A DNA stretch of 64,000 nucleotides from NCBI GenBank assembly GCA_037176705.1, contig CM073890.1:93548591-93612590 (forward strand), given 5' to 3'. Positions 1 through 12,679 of the stretch are shown here, one piece after another. Made by a program: the position numbers and the translations under genes. Under the pieces are notes generated by a model that was given only the letters and a program-made list of their open reading frames with translations, was not told where the DNA came from and did not search any database. The first letter of the stretch is position 1. Each line of letters opens with the position of its first letter. The stretch is from Molossus alvarezi (lineage: Eukaryota; Chordata; Mammalia; Chiroptera; Molossidae).

Positions 1-1922
1 CAACTCCAGGTTGAACATTGGAAGGGCTGCTGACCATCTTGGTCTGGGGCCCACTACTCTGGAACTCATCCTTCTTCAAGGCTATTATTAGCTTCCAGAA
101 AAAAGGATGAATTCTTTTTCTTCTCTTATGTCCCAAACTAGGAAGACCTCTGAACTGAAAGCAGGCTCTGAAGTTAGGACTTTTATTGTTGTCTGTTCTG
201 CAGACACTATGCAATCTCAGGTGAATCCTACAATATCTGCATGTCCTTAGCCACTATTATCTCCTCCTTTAAAATTGAGATTGTAATTCTGCATTGTGCA
301 ACAAGCAGTTCACATACTATCATTTATTCACTCATGGAGAAAAATATGGAAACAGAATATACCAGGTTTAGTGTGTGTAACAGGGCATGACCACAGTACA
401 CGTGGATATGGCCAAAATCAGGAAGACACATTAATGGAAAATTCCATCATATGCGGAAAACAATCATTCACTCGTGGTTAGGTTGCTTTCAGCAATTTAG
501 GCAAAATGTCTTTTTCAGTTGTCTTTTTGGAAGGCTGTGTTGTTGCAGAATGTTAATGTGTGTTTTTATTTGAACAACATGGGAAAACATATAAAACAGA
601 ATATGTTCAGTAAGCTTGAGAATCACGGGCAAACATGAGGATAATCAGTGAAGCCATAGCATTCTAAATGTTTTAGGCAAAGTTATCATTGGCCACAGTC
701 TAGTGTGGTAAAATGGTATCACTGGATTGCAACTACACTGAGTCGAGGTGAAAAGGGAGGCATGAACCAGGTGAAGAAGAGGCAGTGGGGTTTCCAGGCA
801 GAGTGGGAGTGAGTGCAAATGCCTAGCAGTGCGAGAGGGAGAGGCACATTTGGGGTGACACACAACTTAGAATGACTCAAGTACAGAGTGCACAGGGGAG
901 GAGAGACCAGGACTGAGGCAGGGAGGAGTGAGCAGGGTCAGATCAAGGATGGCTTTGATAACATGCAAATACTGTACTAGAGTTTTAACTTAATTCTGAG
1001 GGCCGTTTGGAGACATTGAATGGTTGATTTTAAGAAGGGGGCTGGCATGGTCAAATGTAGATTACAGGAAGATCCCTTTGCCAGCTCTGTGGAAAATGGC
1101 CTAGCGTGGGGCAACATGGGAGAACAGGGGGCGAGCAGGAGGCCAAGGTTTTCATGGAGAAGGTTCCTACCCTGAGTGGCACTTGGTTAGGGGAGGGAGA
1201 ACTAGTGTCCCTGGGTCCTTAAGCCTTGCTGATTGGTGGAGAGCATTATCTATACATATGTCTACAACATTTTCAGATAAATGCCACTTTGAATGGGCTT
1301 TAAAATATGGCTCAATTGTACTCCCACTGAGCAAGTAAATGTCAAAATAAAAATATAAATTGGTTCACCATCTGTTTGTAATTTTTAATACGGCCAATTT
1401 CTCTACTCTGCAATGTAAGGGTGGTTTATTTTTATGTTTGTTTTCATTTTTATTGTTAGAGACAGCTGGATGGCTTTCAGCAGTGGAAGAAGCAGACCAG
1501 GCTTTGCTGGGTAACTCGGTCATTCTAAAGGTGAGAATCCTATCTGTGATGGAAATCAGCTGGATTTGGCATAATCCGAGGGGAATGTGCTGGGAAAGCA
1601 AGTCCTCTGAGAAGAATAAGCACAGATGGGTGTCTCTGTGTTCTATTCCCGGTGAGGTCTGAACCAGGCAGATTACAGTTTCCACCAACCTAGACTAGAT
1701 ATACCTCAGGGTGAGTGGATGGTCAGGCAGCGGGGTGGGGAGCTGAGGTGAAAGGAAACCCTGTGGAAAAGGTGTGGGAACCAGAAACCTAAGTCGGAGT
1801 TAGCAAAGGATGTGCCCAAACTTCCATTTAAGGCTTCTGCTCAACTCATCTGATCAGCCCAAAACACTGCAGAAAACCAATGGAAATTGCCTTTGGTAAA
1901 GCAGGAATAAGAAGCTGAATAG
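1..1922. other. Intron, no gene seen
   Basis: No coding exon, RNA gene or well-preserved repeat is recognisable. About 940-1160 (gatcaaggatggctttgata to gggcaacatgggaga) resembles a diverged mammal-wide repeat in composition, but the family could not be named. The short open frames around 1360-1690 have no splice context or family resemblance. Confidence 0.4.
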
Positions 1923-2178
1923 GCTCTGGCCAGTTTGGCTCAGCGGTTAGAGCGTCGGCCTGCGGTCCTGAGAGACCCGGGTTCGGTTCCCGCTAAGGGC
2001 ACGTACTTCGCTTGCAGTTTGTCCCCGGCCCTGGTTGGTCGTGCGGGTGGCAGCCACTCGATGTGTTCCTTTCACGTCGATGTTTCTCTGTCTCTCTCCC
2101 TGCCTCTCTCTCCCTCCCACTCTATCTGTACAAAAAATGGAAAAAATATCCTCGGGTGAGGATTAAAAAAAAAAAAAA
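1923..2178 (+). mobile_element. Ves SINE, young copy
   Basis: Complete tRNA-derived bat SINE: A box tggctcagcggttag, B box gggttcggttccc, CT-rich middle, tail tcctcgggtgaggat followed by poly-A. A perfect 14-bp TSD (aagaagctgaatag) lies at 1909-1922 and 2177-2190, the right copy overlapping the last A residues of the tail. Sequence is close to the other young copies in the window. Confidence 0.95.
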
Positions 2179-2190
2179 GAAGCTGAATAG

Positions 2191-3889
2191 ATTTCTAGGA
2201 CAGGAGTATGAGTGTCAAGCAAGCTATTCCTGACATTGTATTTGTGTGCTTGCAAACATAATGAACACAGTGAAACAATGGCAGACACACCAGAACCGAA
2301 GTGGAAACCGTAATATTCCTGAGACCGATCTCTCTCAAGAGCAGATTTTCAGAATGGGGAGGAAGAGCCCATGAAGATGTAGTGTTCAGGATTTACTTTC
2401 CTGAGTCAATAATCTAACTTTCATTAAGATTTAATTAGTACTAATGAGACAGAACAAAAACAATTTCTCTATACGTTTTCTACTGTCTACTTTCTGGCAT
2501 CCATACTCTGCGTCAGGGCTGACTGTCTCCAACACGCAAAGACAGTCTCGCCTGGATCCCGTCTCTGGCTGAAGACCTAGTCTGAGCCTCACTAAGGTGC
2601 CAAGGCTAAAGTTCTCAGGTGGTCAGTTCTACCATCCGCCCTGCTAGCTGACCCTAGGAATAGTTCCTGCCCTCTAAAAGCTTCCCTAATATCCCCTGCT
2701 CTCCATGGAGCCAGAGAGTAGAGGACCTCCGTTGACCCCTTTGCTCTTTGGAAGAGACTCAGATTCTAATTTTATTTGGTCACAAACTTGAGAACCATTC
2801 ACTTGTTAATTACTAACTACTGCTTTGGTTCATCAGAAATGTATACCGTTTTCTCTACAGCAATTAAACATGCAAATGCAGTAAATGCACAATCTAAAAC
2901 TAAGCAAATCCCTCCTGCAAAAAATCTATTTGTGTTTGCAATTGCCATGTACACCTTTAATTTATTCTTAGAGATTGCGTAAATCCATCCTTGCCAGGTT
3001 AGTAAACTTCCCTAAATAAATGGGATTCCCTCTCTTTTTTTAAAAAAAATAGATTTCACATTTGGAAAATATTAAAAAACACCAAACAGTTTTAAAGTCA
3101 TCCATGATCCCAAAATTTTAAAAAGGGTCTAAAAAGTGAAACCCCTGCCCGTCTCTTCCTACCTGACAGTGGTACCCACTGTTCATAGCTGGGGAAATTT
3201 TTCGTCCACATGGTCCTGTCATCTCTCTGTGTCTGTAACCCTACAGAGAAACATATGCACTCTTCTTTCTTGATTTTTAAACAAGAACAAAGCCAACATA
3301 TCAAGAGATGGTCAGGGGAATCAACAAAAACAGCTCTTCTAAAGAGAGCAATACACATCTACAACCCATCAGCCACAATTCTGACATCCAACAAGTTCTG
3401 AAAAGAAAAATTTCTGTAACTCATATCACTTGGTACTAAAATCTGCCTGAACGGATAATCTTTATTTATTTCACTCAGCGGGACCACCCCTCTGCTTCAC
3501 TGCAGAAATACTAATGTCACTGCCTGGGAGGGGCTGTCCTCAGTCTCTGTGGGTGTATGTGCCTTACTAGCTTTCTAAAATTCAATATAATTTGAATTCC
3601 AAAACCTATCTCAAACCAAAGTTCTTGTAGAAGGGATTGTGGCCCTGTGTAAGTTCCATGCTCCTTTAAGGTCCTCACTAGTATTCTCCTCCAGTTTTCT
3701 TCCTATCTGAGTAGATGTTCCTTCTCTGTCACCACAGCTGGCATCTCCTCCTCCCCCAGCCTCCAAGAGCTGGAATGCCTGCTCTCCACTCTCTTCTTTC
3801 TCTATTCTCTCATTCCCTGGGGGACCTCATCCAAGGCGACCTGTGGAAGTCTCCGGAATCAACATCTCTATCCGGCCTTCCCCCTGCCC
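2191..3889. other. Intron, nothing recognised
   Basis: AT-rich unique-looking intron. No repeat family, exon or RNA could be assigned with confidence; a pyrimidine-rich stretch at about 3650-3880 may be the decayed beginning of the L2 that follows. Confidence 0.35.
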
Positions 3890-4650
3890 ATTCAACACCT
3901 AAATTCACATATTTAATAGGCATATTAACATGAACGTGTCCCAAATCAAACTCTTGATATTCCCCCCACTCGTATTCCTTTACTAGTGTCTCCTGTTTCA
4001 GTAGATGGCACTGTGACTCACTCAGTTTCTGAGATTCCAAACTTCGGAGCTATCCTTGACTGCTCTTATGATTTTGCATCATCCAACCCATCAGCAATTT
4101 CTGTTGTCTCTGCCTTGAAAAATATATCCTGAATCTTGCCACTTCTTTTCCCCTTCACCACTATGACTGTCACAGATTTTCTAGACCCTTTCAAGAGTCT
4201 TGTATTAGGTCTCCCTACCTTCGTTTTACCACATCCACCCCCACCCAATCCATTTTCCTCATAGCAGTCAGTCTCTAAAAATAAGTTAGAACATGTCACT
4301 CCCTTATTCAAAATTCCCAAGTGGCATATTATCACACTTAGAAAACAACCCAAAATCCTTACTGCAGCTACAAGGCCTCCTCAGGACTTGACACCTCCAG
4401 CCTTGCTTTCTACCTCTGTCCTTCCTGCTCATTAAGCTCCAGCAAGTCTTGCTGATGTTTCCACGGTTTCTCCAAGCTTCCCAGGATGTTCTTCCCACGT
4501 GGCTTTTGCACTTCCTATTCCCTCTGCCTGGAATGTTCTTTTCCTCACTTCAATTCTGCTTGAATATTATCATCACACCCTGTAACACAGCACCTTTCCT
4601 TCAAAAACTATCTTTTTACCCTGCTTTACTCTCCTTGTTAGCATCTACCT
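3890..4650 (+). repeat. L2 LINE 3' fragment
   Basis: Old and diverged, but the order of L2-like phrases is kept: a segment like tatccttgactgctc, then catgtcactcccttattcaa, caaaatccttactgc, tacaaggcctcctcag, and cttttgcacttcctattccctctgcctggaatg near the end (split here for length: cttttgcacttcc, then tattccctctgcctggaatg). No intact ORF remains. Confidence 0.7.
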
Positions 4651-5024
4651 GAAAAATAAAACTGTTTACATGTTAAATGAATGGCAAACACATGGGATGG
4701 GCGCATAGATGTATAACTAAGTTTGTCTCTGGGATTTTGGGGGTTCATGAAGGAACTACCCTTTTATTCAGATCTGAAGAATGAATAGAAGTGTGCCAGG
4801 CATCTGTTATTAAAGTTGAAGCCAGAATCTGCCTTGTCTTTATTCTTTTATTTCTCATAGTCTTAAAAAGATCTCAAGGTTTGTAGTTTGTTTTACTTCA
4901 ACTTTCCTGATTTTTCTTCTTTAATCTTGCTCTTTATCCTTTTCTTTGCCACCCTCTCTATCAGGTCCTTTTTATAATTTACTCCTTTTCGTTATTTTAA
5001 ATTATTTTTAAATTTTAAAATAAG

Positions 5025-5275
5025 AGCCCTGGCCGGTTTAGCTCAGCGGTTAGAGCGTCAGCCTGCGGTCCGGAGAGACCCGGGTTTGGTTCCCGCTAAG
5101 GGCACGTACCTCGGTTGCAGTTTGTCCCCGGCCCTAGTTGGTCGTGCGGGTGGCAGCCACTCGATGTGTCCCTTTCACGTCGATGTTTCTCTCTCTCTCT
5201 CTTCCTCTCTCTCCCTCCTGCTCTATCTGAACAAAAAATGGAAAAAATGTCCTCGGGTGAGGATAAAAAAAAAAA
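5025..5275 (+). mobile_element. Ves SINE, young copy
   Basis: Complete element with A and B boxes, CT tract and tail tcctcgggtgaggat plus poly-A. The target is an AT-rich site; the flanks aattttaaaataag (left, ending 5024) and aattttaaataag (right, starting about 5276) match with one indel and are the likely TSD. Confidence 0.94.
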
Positions 5276-6099
5276 AATTTTAAATAAGAAAGTACACATA
5301 GTTAAAAATTAAAATAATACTATCAAATTATCATGAACAAAGAGCACTCCTTCACACTTCAAGTCCTGCCTCCCAGAAACTGCCATTTTCATGTTTTTAA
5401 GTTGATACTTTTCTCAGTATTCCTAAACAACATCATGACACAGCTATCTCATGGTTTTTCAATGTTGAAGTCATCACCTACCGACTTCATAGAATGGAAG
5501 ACAAGGATTTGGCTTCCTATAGCAATACCCAACAGATGTTTCTCCTCCACCATGAGATGTTTCTCCTGCCCCATTGTATTTCTATCACAATTTTTACTTA
5601 AACATATATTCTTCTTTGTATGTTTATAGTACATAAATATTATGCACACCTGAGCCATGTAGTGTACTATGATTACATTTCCTTTCTTGCTCAGTTTCCT
5701 TGCAGAGCTAATTATTGTCTCATTATTTATCTGCTTAGTTTTCTAGATGTTGATTACTAATTTTTCAACAAACCCGCTGACAAAAGTGTGAATATCCTCT
5801 CTACATGTCTGAGCACTCCATCTAATCCATCAGTTTCTCTTTGTTCCTGGAGACATACTTCTAAAAACCCTCCATTCTCCGCTGAACCCTGCCTGGCTGT
5901 TCTCTACATCTGCTGCACCGCTGTAATCCTTGGATTTCTTCCTGCCATGGGCCTGGGGCTTCCCTCCACCTCTCTCCTGAGTTGGAACTCACTTCCTGCT
6001 TCCCATCTCTTCTCCTTGCTCAGTTCACTCCCTCACTGTGGAGTCATACATCCTCTAACAAATTACTTAGTAAGGCTGCAAGAGAAGTATCATTTTTGA
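5276..6099. other. Intron, nothing clearly recognised
   Basis: AT-rich, then pyrimidine-rich from about 5790. The latter may be the decayed edge of the old LINE-like repeat that follows, but this could not be shown by eye. Confidence 0.3.
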
Positions 6100-7650
6100 G
6101 AACATTAATGTCTAAAAATATCCCCACTGGACCCTTGCACTTGATTGATCATTTGGCAGGATACAGAATTCAAGGTTGCAAATAATTTCTCCTCAAATTT
6201 GGAAGCCATTATCATCTAGTTTCTACTAGAATTCTGATGCCATTTTGATTGCTGATCCTCTTAAGTGACCATGACAATTTTGTTTGTTTGTGTGTTTCAG
6301 GAAGGTTTTAAATGATTACATTTGTCCTTAAGGTAGTGACATTTTATGATGAAGCACGTAAGTGTGTTTGCTTTGCTACCCATTATGCTGGGTGGGCCCT
6401 TTCAATACAGAACTGCATGTCCCTCTGTGCTTGGAAATATTCTTGAATTAGTTCCTGAACAGTTTCCTCCCTTCTATTTTCTGTTCTCTCCTGGAACTCC
6501 CGTTAGTGGGGTATTACAGAGCCTGGCTTGATTCTCTAGTTTTATTTTCTTCTCTTCAGCTCCTTGCTTTTTCAACTGCTTTCTGGGAGACTTCTTCATC
6601 TTTTGAACTTTTGCTTCAGCTCTTATATTTTAATACTCATGTCTATTCTTTTTCACAGCCTCCTGTTCATGTTTCATTTATGCAATATTTTCTCTCTAAG
6701 GATATTAATTTTGCTCTTTTTTGAAGTTCATGTTTTCTTCCCATATTGTTTTTCCTTCATCTACATTTTTTATCTTTCTTGTTGAAAGTATTACAGACAC
6801 CATATAGGTTTGTATCTGTTTTCTCAAAGTTCTTTTTTTCTTATTTGTTTGATCCTAGTTTCCATCTTTCATATTAGAGCTGCTCCTAAAATGTTTGATG
6901 ATCCTTACTTTTTTGAGTTTAAAAATGAGTCTCCAAAATATTACCAGAAGCTCTGAATGCATACGTAAGGGCTTATGGACTACCATACTTCTCAGTGCAT
7001 AGACTGGACAGGGTTACAGCCATTTCATTGGGAGACCCAAACTGTTAGTGTCCATAATTCTTTTCTTTTGAGCCAGCTCATTTCTCCAGAGGGGGCTCTT
7101 CCAGTTTCCTGGCTATTGATATACAAGACTGGTTACGTGTTCTGGGAAGTGTGCGGGTGAAGTGATTGGAAGGTCTCACCCTTTAATGTACATGCTTTCA
7201 CTCTAGCCTCGTTCTACTGCTGCTGTGTAGCCTTAGGTCCAAAGCCTCTTGTATTCAGTTTTTCTAGAGTTGCAAATCTTTTTGTTAACTGCCAGGATAG
7301 TGGGTACAGGCAGCTTGGGATTTAGGGAGGGCATCTGAGCATTTAGCTGCTCCTTTTACAATCATTCAAACAGTCCTGTTTTCAAATCCTCTCTTCTCTC
7401 CCTCTGTCAGAGGTATCGGGTGTCTAATTCCTGGGCCGTTCCAGTGTCATGGCACATAATTGGGTTTGCTCCTTTTAAGATTTCACCTCATTTCCCCACT
7501 CCGTAGAGGCATTAGGTTTCATTGTCCTGCACTCTGCTAATTGCCTGTCACCCATAGTTTGCTTTCCATTTTCCAAAATTTAGTTGGTATCTTTTCCATC
7601 TGGTGTCAACTCCTCTCTTATTTTCTTTACCTTCTAAATTTATTCACTTT
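6100..7650 (-). repeat. Ancient LINE-like repeat, probably antisense L1M
   Basis: Phrases such as ggatacagaattcaaggttg, tgatgccattttgattgctg and gggccctttcaatacagaac recur in a widespread old mammalian LINE-type repeat read antisense. Strongly diverged; boundaries are approximate and the subfamily cannot be fixed without alignment. Confidence 0.45.
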
Positions 7651-9339
7651 TTATTAATTTACTGTCGTGTCAGTGGTGTTTTGGGATGAAGAGGAGATAA
7701 ACATATGTATTCAATTCTCCATGTTTATTTAACAAAAGCATTCCTTTCTACTTTTTAACATCTATCATCTTCATTAGATGGCTACAGGAACTAGAAGAAT
7801 TTAAAATTTCTGCCCCTTTGTTTTCTTTATCTATAGTCTTAAGACAACAAAATTGTACTGGTTTTCCTTTGGTTGTTATACATGAACTGGTTTTTGTTTG
7901 TGTGTGTGTTTAGTTTCTTTTATTTACCACATTCTTTTTCTGGATCACCGCAAGGCCCATAAGAGCGGGGCCACCCTGTCTTGCCAGGACTCACATGAGC
8001 CAGTAGGAAGAAAAACGGCCGTGAAAAGCATGTGCTCTATTCGAACCTGGTTCTAAATGAAAGGTCCTATTCTCTAACACATTATGTTTCCCTCTTCTTG
8101 TTTTTTTTTAACGTGGCAATTTTTTATGTGTGTGTCTGCTCTCTCTGAGGACTTTTCAGGGCCCCCTTTTCACATTTACAGCCCCCATACAGTTTTACTT
8201 CCCATTTTCTCTCTTCTGTTGCCCTGTGCCTTGTGTGGCTGCACCTTCCCGACCCTCGTTTCTGTGGCTGCTCTCCCATCATCCCTGCTCTACGCAGGAA
8301 TGCCCATTCTGCCCTCGAGAGGCTGGGCTTGCCTCCCACCCTTGAGAACTTTCCTCATACAACGAAAACAAAGTCCACCCATTCTCTGGCCTCTTGAACG
8401 CGAGCAGGACTTTCCTCTCCTTAATTAGCTTTCTTATTAGACCATTACTTTATCTTGATTCTGATGGGAATTTGTTCTCCACTTAAATGTGGCTTTTCTT
8501 CTCCAGAACCTAAGAAATTTCAAGTGTCCGGAATGCAAGGCCAAAATAGTAGTGCTTTTCACTTTACGTGCTGCAACCTCTATTCTTTCTGGCTCATAAC
8601 TCCTATCACTTTTATTGGCTCATTTCCTATTTTTACAAGAAATTCTGGACTTTGGCATGCTTAATCAGAGAAGCAGCCTTAATTATTTACTCTTACTGTT
8701 CAGTTATAATTATTTAACTTCTAATGGAAAATCTAGCCTGCTCTCCCCTCTCCTCACCCCAGTAAAAGGAAATCTGCCCCCTGGCATGTTCTTAGATAAC
8801 TTTCCCTGTGGGATGATCCCTCTCTACTCCCCAGTAATGATCCATAATCATTTCTATACCATCTTGGCATCCTGCGTCTTTCAAAAGTCTGCTTTATAAA
8901 AAACATAACTTCATCTCTAAGTGCCTTCCTTTTACAACTGATGAGCAGGAACAGCTCCAAATGCAGCTCCTTTTGTCTGAAAGTGACATTCACTCTTCCC
9001 CGTTAGCTGTCTCTTGCTGAAACTGCTCCAGAGCCCCCGAGACTGGCAGCCCTACAGTAGCCACTATCCCTGCCCTCCTGCTGTTCACACTCGTGTGCAA
9101 TCCCTTCACTGGGACTGTGGGCTGGGCTTACTGACACACGTGCGATGAGCAGAAGCAATGGGATGTCGCTTCTGAGATCAGATGACAAAAGGACGACGGC
9201 TTCCGCCTCGGGCGCCCCCTCTGCCATGCTCCCGTTCCTGCTCACTCGCCTGCTCTGTGGGGAGGTCCGTGTTGTGAGGAACTGAGGGAGGCCTCTGACC
9301 CGAGGCCAGGTACCGAGGCTCTAGGCCCAGGAGCCCACA
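7651..9339. other. Intron, no gene; GC content rises after 9 kb
   Basis: No exon or repeat assigned. 9000-9340 is clearly more GC-rich (for example ttccgcctcgggcgcccc) than its surroundings but lacks a promoter-like CpG density over a useful length and has no transcript evidence. Confidence 0.3.
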
Positions 9340-9588
9340 AGGAAGTCAACCCTGCTCACAAACACAAAGTGAGCCTGGTAGCCCGGCCCCGCCAGCTGAG
9401 CTTTTGGATGAGACTACAGCCTCTGACAGCCTGACACCAACTTCACGAGAGGCCTTGGGCCAGGGGCACCCGGCTAAGCCACATCCAGATCCCTGACCCA
9501 CAGAGATTATGAGATAATAAGTGTTTGTTGTTTGAAGCCACTGAATTTGAGGATAATTTATTGTGCAACAAAGGAAAACTAATGTAGG
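9340..9588 (+). repeat. MLT1-type MaLR LTR, 3' part
   Basis: Solitary LTR remnant of the non-infectious mammalian MaLR group. The diagnostic 3' end is present: ctgacccacagagattatga, ataagtgtttgttgtttgaa, gccactgaatttgaggataa, ending aaactaatgtag. No internal retroviral sequence is seen. The 5' boundary is vague. Confidence 0.75.
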
Positions 9589-9699
9589 ACCTTAGGGCCA
9601 ATTTTTTAGCTTCAGTCTATACTTTTTATATCATAGGTTTCTATTTAGGTCATTCTTTCTTCTTGATGTCAACTTAATTACTCATATAAAACTTTCTTT

Positions 9700-9800
9700 A
9701 AATTCCTCTCTGAGAGCGGTTGTCAGTCTTGTTCATAACGACATATCTAGTGCCCAGCACAGGGCCTGGCACCTGGATGGATGCTCAATATAGATTTTCT
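9700..9800 (+). repeat. L2 3' tail fragment
   Basis: The phrases atctagtgcccagcacaggg, cctggcacctggatg and gatgctcaatatag match the terminal segment typical of L2 elements. Short and diverged. Confidence 0.5.
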
Positions 9801-10289
9801 GAATTTGACACGTCTGTCTTTTTCTACTTTATAAGTTTATAACTTACTCCTCCCTTTCCACATTGCCATTTCTTTTTTTAAGGGTTAGAATGATTTAAGA
9901 GTTAGAAAACCTGCTGGTCTAGTTGCCTTGACCTTTCCCTCCTTTAACCTGCTGTTCTTCCGCAGCTTTAACGCTGCTGCCTCATTTGAAGCAAAACTGC
10001 ATCGCCTGCTCCTTGGCAGGTTTCTCCAGCAGAGCGGAGCCACGTGGCCCCCTCTCCCCTCCTGCCTGCACTGGGGAAGGGCTCCCTGGACCAGGGACGC
10101 TCGCTCTGTTCCAACAGGAGACACTCAATCGTCTGCCCCCTAACCATCTGGTGGAATAAGTAGTGTGTTTATTGTTATTTTAAAAGAAAAAAAATGAGGC
10201 CTGGAGATGAGTGCAGACGGGGGGCCACTCTGAAATTCAGAGTCGGAATCACTATAGCTCAGGCTTCCTGAAAGAGGAAACACTGTTAT

Positions 10290-10400
10290 CACTGAGTGTT
10301 GACTCCACCATGCTGTATGACCTTCTGGAAGTCACTCAAACTTTTCGAGTCAGTTCCTCATCTGTAACATGGAAATAATTTCTACTCTATAGGGCTGTGT
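10290..10400 (-). repeat. MIR-like SINE core
   Basis: A phrase order of the MIR type (accttctggaagtcactcaa, cagttcctcatctgtaacat, ggaaataatttctac) corresponds to a MIR core read antisense. Old and short. Confidence 0.45.
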
Positions 10401-10739
10401 AGGCCTTGCTTTTGATCTGGTATTCTGTCCATTCCCATTTTAACTTACTTTTATAACTCCTTTGCAGTAGATTCACTTCATAATTATAATGATGGCATAT
10501 TTTATTTTGCTTGCTAATTTAAATACAGCAAGAACAAGGCATGTTTGTTAATAACCAACGTTTTTACTAGCACTTTCTATTTATTCCTGTACTAAGATAC
10601 CCATAAAACCAAGTAAAGTATTACTTGACATGAACATTCAGAATCTTCCTCCATTTGCTTTTATTTGCTATACTGTCATAAATGGGACCAATCTAATGGG
10701 ACATACTTTGATGATTAGAGAACAGATTAATTGCTCTAC

Positions 10740-11072
10740 TGTCTTAGTTCAGGTTGCTATCACCAAGTACCATAGACTTGGGTGGCTCAGACAACAAACA
10801 GAATTTACTTCTCACAGTTCTAGAGGCTGGAGTGTTCATAATCAAATCACAGGGCCCCCTTCCTGGTGGGTAGACGTCCTGGCTCTGTGTCCTCACATGG
10901 CAGAGGGATGAGGGGGCTCTCGGGGCTCTCCTTTCATCAGGGCACTAATTTTGTTCATGAGAGCTGTACCTTCCTGACTTAATACCCCCCAAAGCTGCCA
11001 CCTCTAAATATCATCACATCGGGGATTCAGTTCTATGAATTTTTAGGGGACGTAAACCTTCAGTCTATAGCA
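10740..11072 (-). repeat. MLT1A-like MaLR solo LTR
   Basis: Nearly complete solo LTR, antisense to the + strand. Read on the minus strand it begins TGCTATAGACTGAAGG and ends CTAAGACA. + strand landmarks are agtaccatagacttgggtgg, ctcacagttctagaggctgg and gtcctcacatggcagag. No internal viral region is attached, as expected after LTR-LTR recombination. Confidence 0.8.
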
Positions 11073-11429
11073 TCCACCATTTCTAAACTGCTTAGCAGTT
11101 CAGAAAAAAAAGACTTTGTTAGAAAAAATATTTAATCAAAGTATGTCTACTTCAGTTTAAGTAAAAGCATTGCTAAAATAATCACGCATACATAAGAAAG
11201 AACAGCACATGTCAATTACCTTACAAATTTAGGTTGACAGAAAGATAAACCCCTAAAGCGAAGTTACATTTAAGATATAGTGCCCAAATATTACTTGAAC
11301 TAAGCAGCAAGTGCTCTAAAAGTTTTCTGGCTAAGACTTAATGTCAAAACAAGCAAGACATATAAAGATTGCTAGTCTCAGATGTTTTAAAAGGTCGTTT
11401 GCAACACAGTAGAACCGGGTGCTGAGAAA

Positions 11430-11584
11430 ACCTTTGAGATTATGTAGTTCAATATACTCATTTTACAGAAAAGGAAGCCAGGTTCAGAAAGGTTAAGTGG
11501 CTGTCTAGTTAAGGACAAAACCAGGATGTGATCCCAGGTCCCTGACTAATATTCCAGAACCTTTTGCATGACACCACGCTGCCT
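11430..11584 (+). repeat. MIR SINE next to an exon
   Basis: MIR landmarks: actcattttacagaaaagga, ggttcagaaaggttaagtgg, and an end at accacgctgcc. It lies 80 bp past the donor of the 11664-11963 exon; an open frame running through that donor ends inside it. Confidence 0.7.
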
Positions 11585-11663
11585 TTTCTGTTTGTGTGTG
11601 TTTGTTTGCTGAAGGAGCCTGTGCTCTGCCCCTAACTGCAGCGGTGCCGTGGATGTGTCCTAC

Positions 11664-11963
11664 CTCTTCCTGGGACTGCTTCAGTTGCTGCACCAGTTGT
11701 GCTTGGGACAGCAACACTTCTTCCAGTTCATCTGACTTCTGTTTCATTTCCTCCCTCAAGCCCTCTGAAACAAAATCACTATTGTCAGTTTCCTTCTTCA
11801 AGCGAGATTCAAATTCTGCAACCACATTTTTAAGGTTTTCAATTTCCTTCTCCTTTGACTCATATTCTTCGGTATATTGGGCATGGGATTCATGGAGTTT
11901 TTTTTCAAGAGTGGCCACTTCCAGCCTTAGATCTCTGGTAGCACCCGCGATTAAGTCAGATAT
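11664..11963 (-). CDS. LEKR1: Internal coding exon 5 of 5 (LEKR1-like coiled-coil protein)
   Basis: A 300-bp, 100-codon exon, phase 0 at both ends. The acceptor is TTATCTTACAG and the donor GAAGAG|GTAGGA. The peptide begins ISDLIAGATRDLRLEVATLE and ends VQQLKQSQEE. A short non-helical stretch (around TDNSDFVSEG, residues 59-68 of the exon) separates two coiled-coil segments. The open frame continues past the donor for 53 codons into intron and a MIR before a stop, but that part loses heptad character, so the donor is taken as the boundary. The next exon must start in phase 0 at lower coordinates, and none is recognisable in 1-11663. An old MIR flanks the donor side (80 bp) and a Ves the acceptor side (149 bp). 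Confidence 0.88.
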
Positions 11964-12111
11964 CTGTAAGATAAATCTTATATTAGTTTTTAGGCAATAT
12001 CTCTAGGGAGCCACAGAGTTCTTAGGGTTTTAAGAGGCTTATTCTAAATAATCAGTGTACTCCGCTAATCAGATGAAAACAAATCCTATGACATATGTAG
12101 ACCTCTTTTTA

Positions 12112-12340
12112 TCTTTTTTGTTTTTTAATCCTCACCCAAGGATATTTTTCCATTTATCATCAGATAGAGTGGGAGGGAGAGAGAGAGAGAGAGAGACATA
12201 GACTAGCTGCCTCCCACATGACCCCGACCAGGGCCAGGAACTGAACCACAATGGAGGTACATGCCCTTGACCAGAATTGAACCTGTGACTCTTTGGTCCA
12301 CTGGCTGACGCTCCAACCACTGAGCCAAACTGGCCAGGGC
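12112..12340 (-). mobile_element. Ves SINE
   Basis: Reverse-oriented Ves, reading aatcctcacccaaggatat at its tail end and actgagccaaactggccagg at its head, so it is in gene-sense orientation. Perfect 16-bp TSD (tgtagacctcttttta) at 12096-12111 and 12341-12356. It sits 149 bp upstream of the 11664-11963 exon. More diverged than the youngest copies. Confidence 0.93.
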
Positions 12341-12679
12341 TGTAGACCTCTTTTTAAAAGTTAAGACTAAATTTTTATTTTTTACCACCTTAAATGGAAT
12401 TGCATTTATCACTTGTGCATCTTTGGGAATATATAAAACTCTGTAACTGGATTAAGCTGTCAAGAATAGCTCATGTGTTGATCAGGTGCCTGTCTAGACT
12501 CACTATATGGTAACTTCATGAATTAAAGATGCCTGATGCTTGGGAATGCACGCAGGGGATGCACCAATATAACACAGCAATTATATTTTACTCATACCAT
12601 ACCAATAAGTTTTCCTTTGAGATTTTTTTCTTTTGTGTATATAATGAGTGGAGGTTCCTCAGGTACTATTCCTTCTAGA

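Noticed and set aside
1935..2159. Recurring short proteins beginning like [21 protein letters not shown] at many places
   Set aside because: These are translations of the Ves SINE head and recur at every Ves copy; not genes.
9000..9300. CpG-island promoter
   Set aside because: GC-rich but with few CpGs, no exon downstream on either strand and next to an MLT1 remnant.
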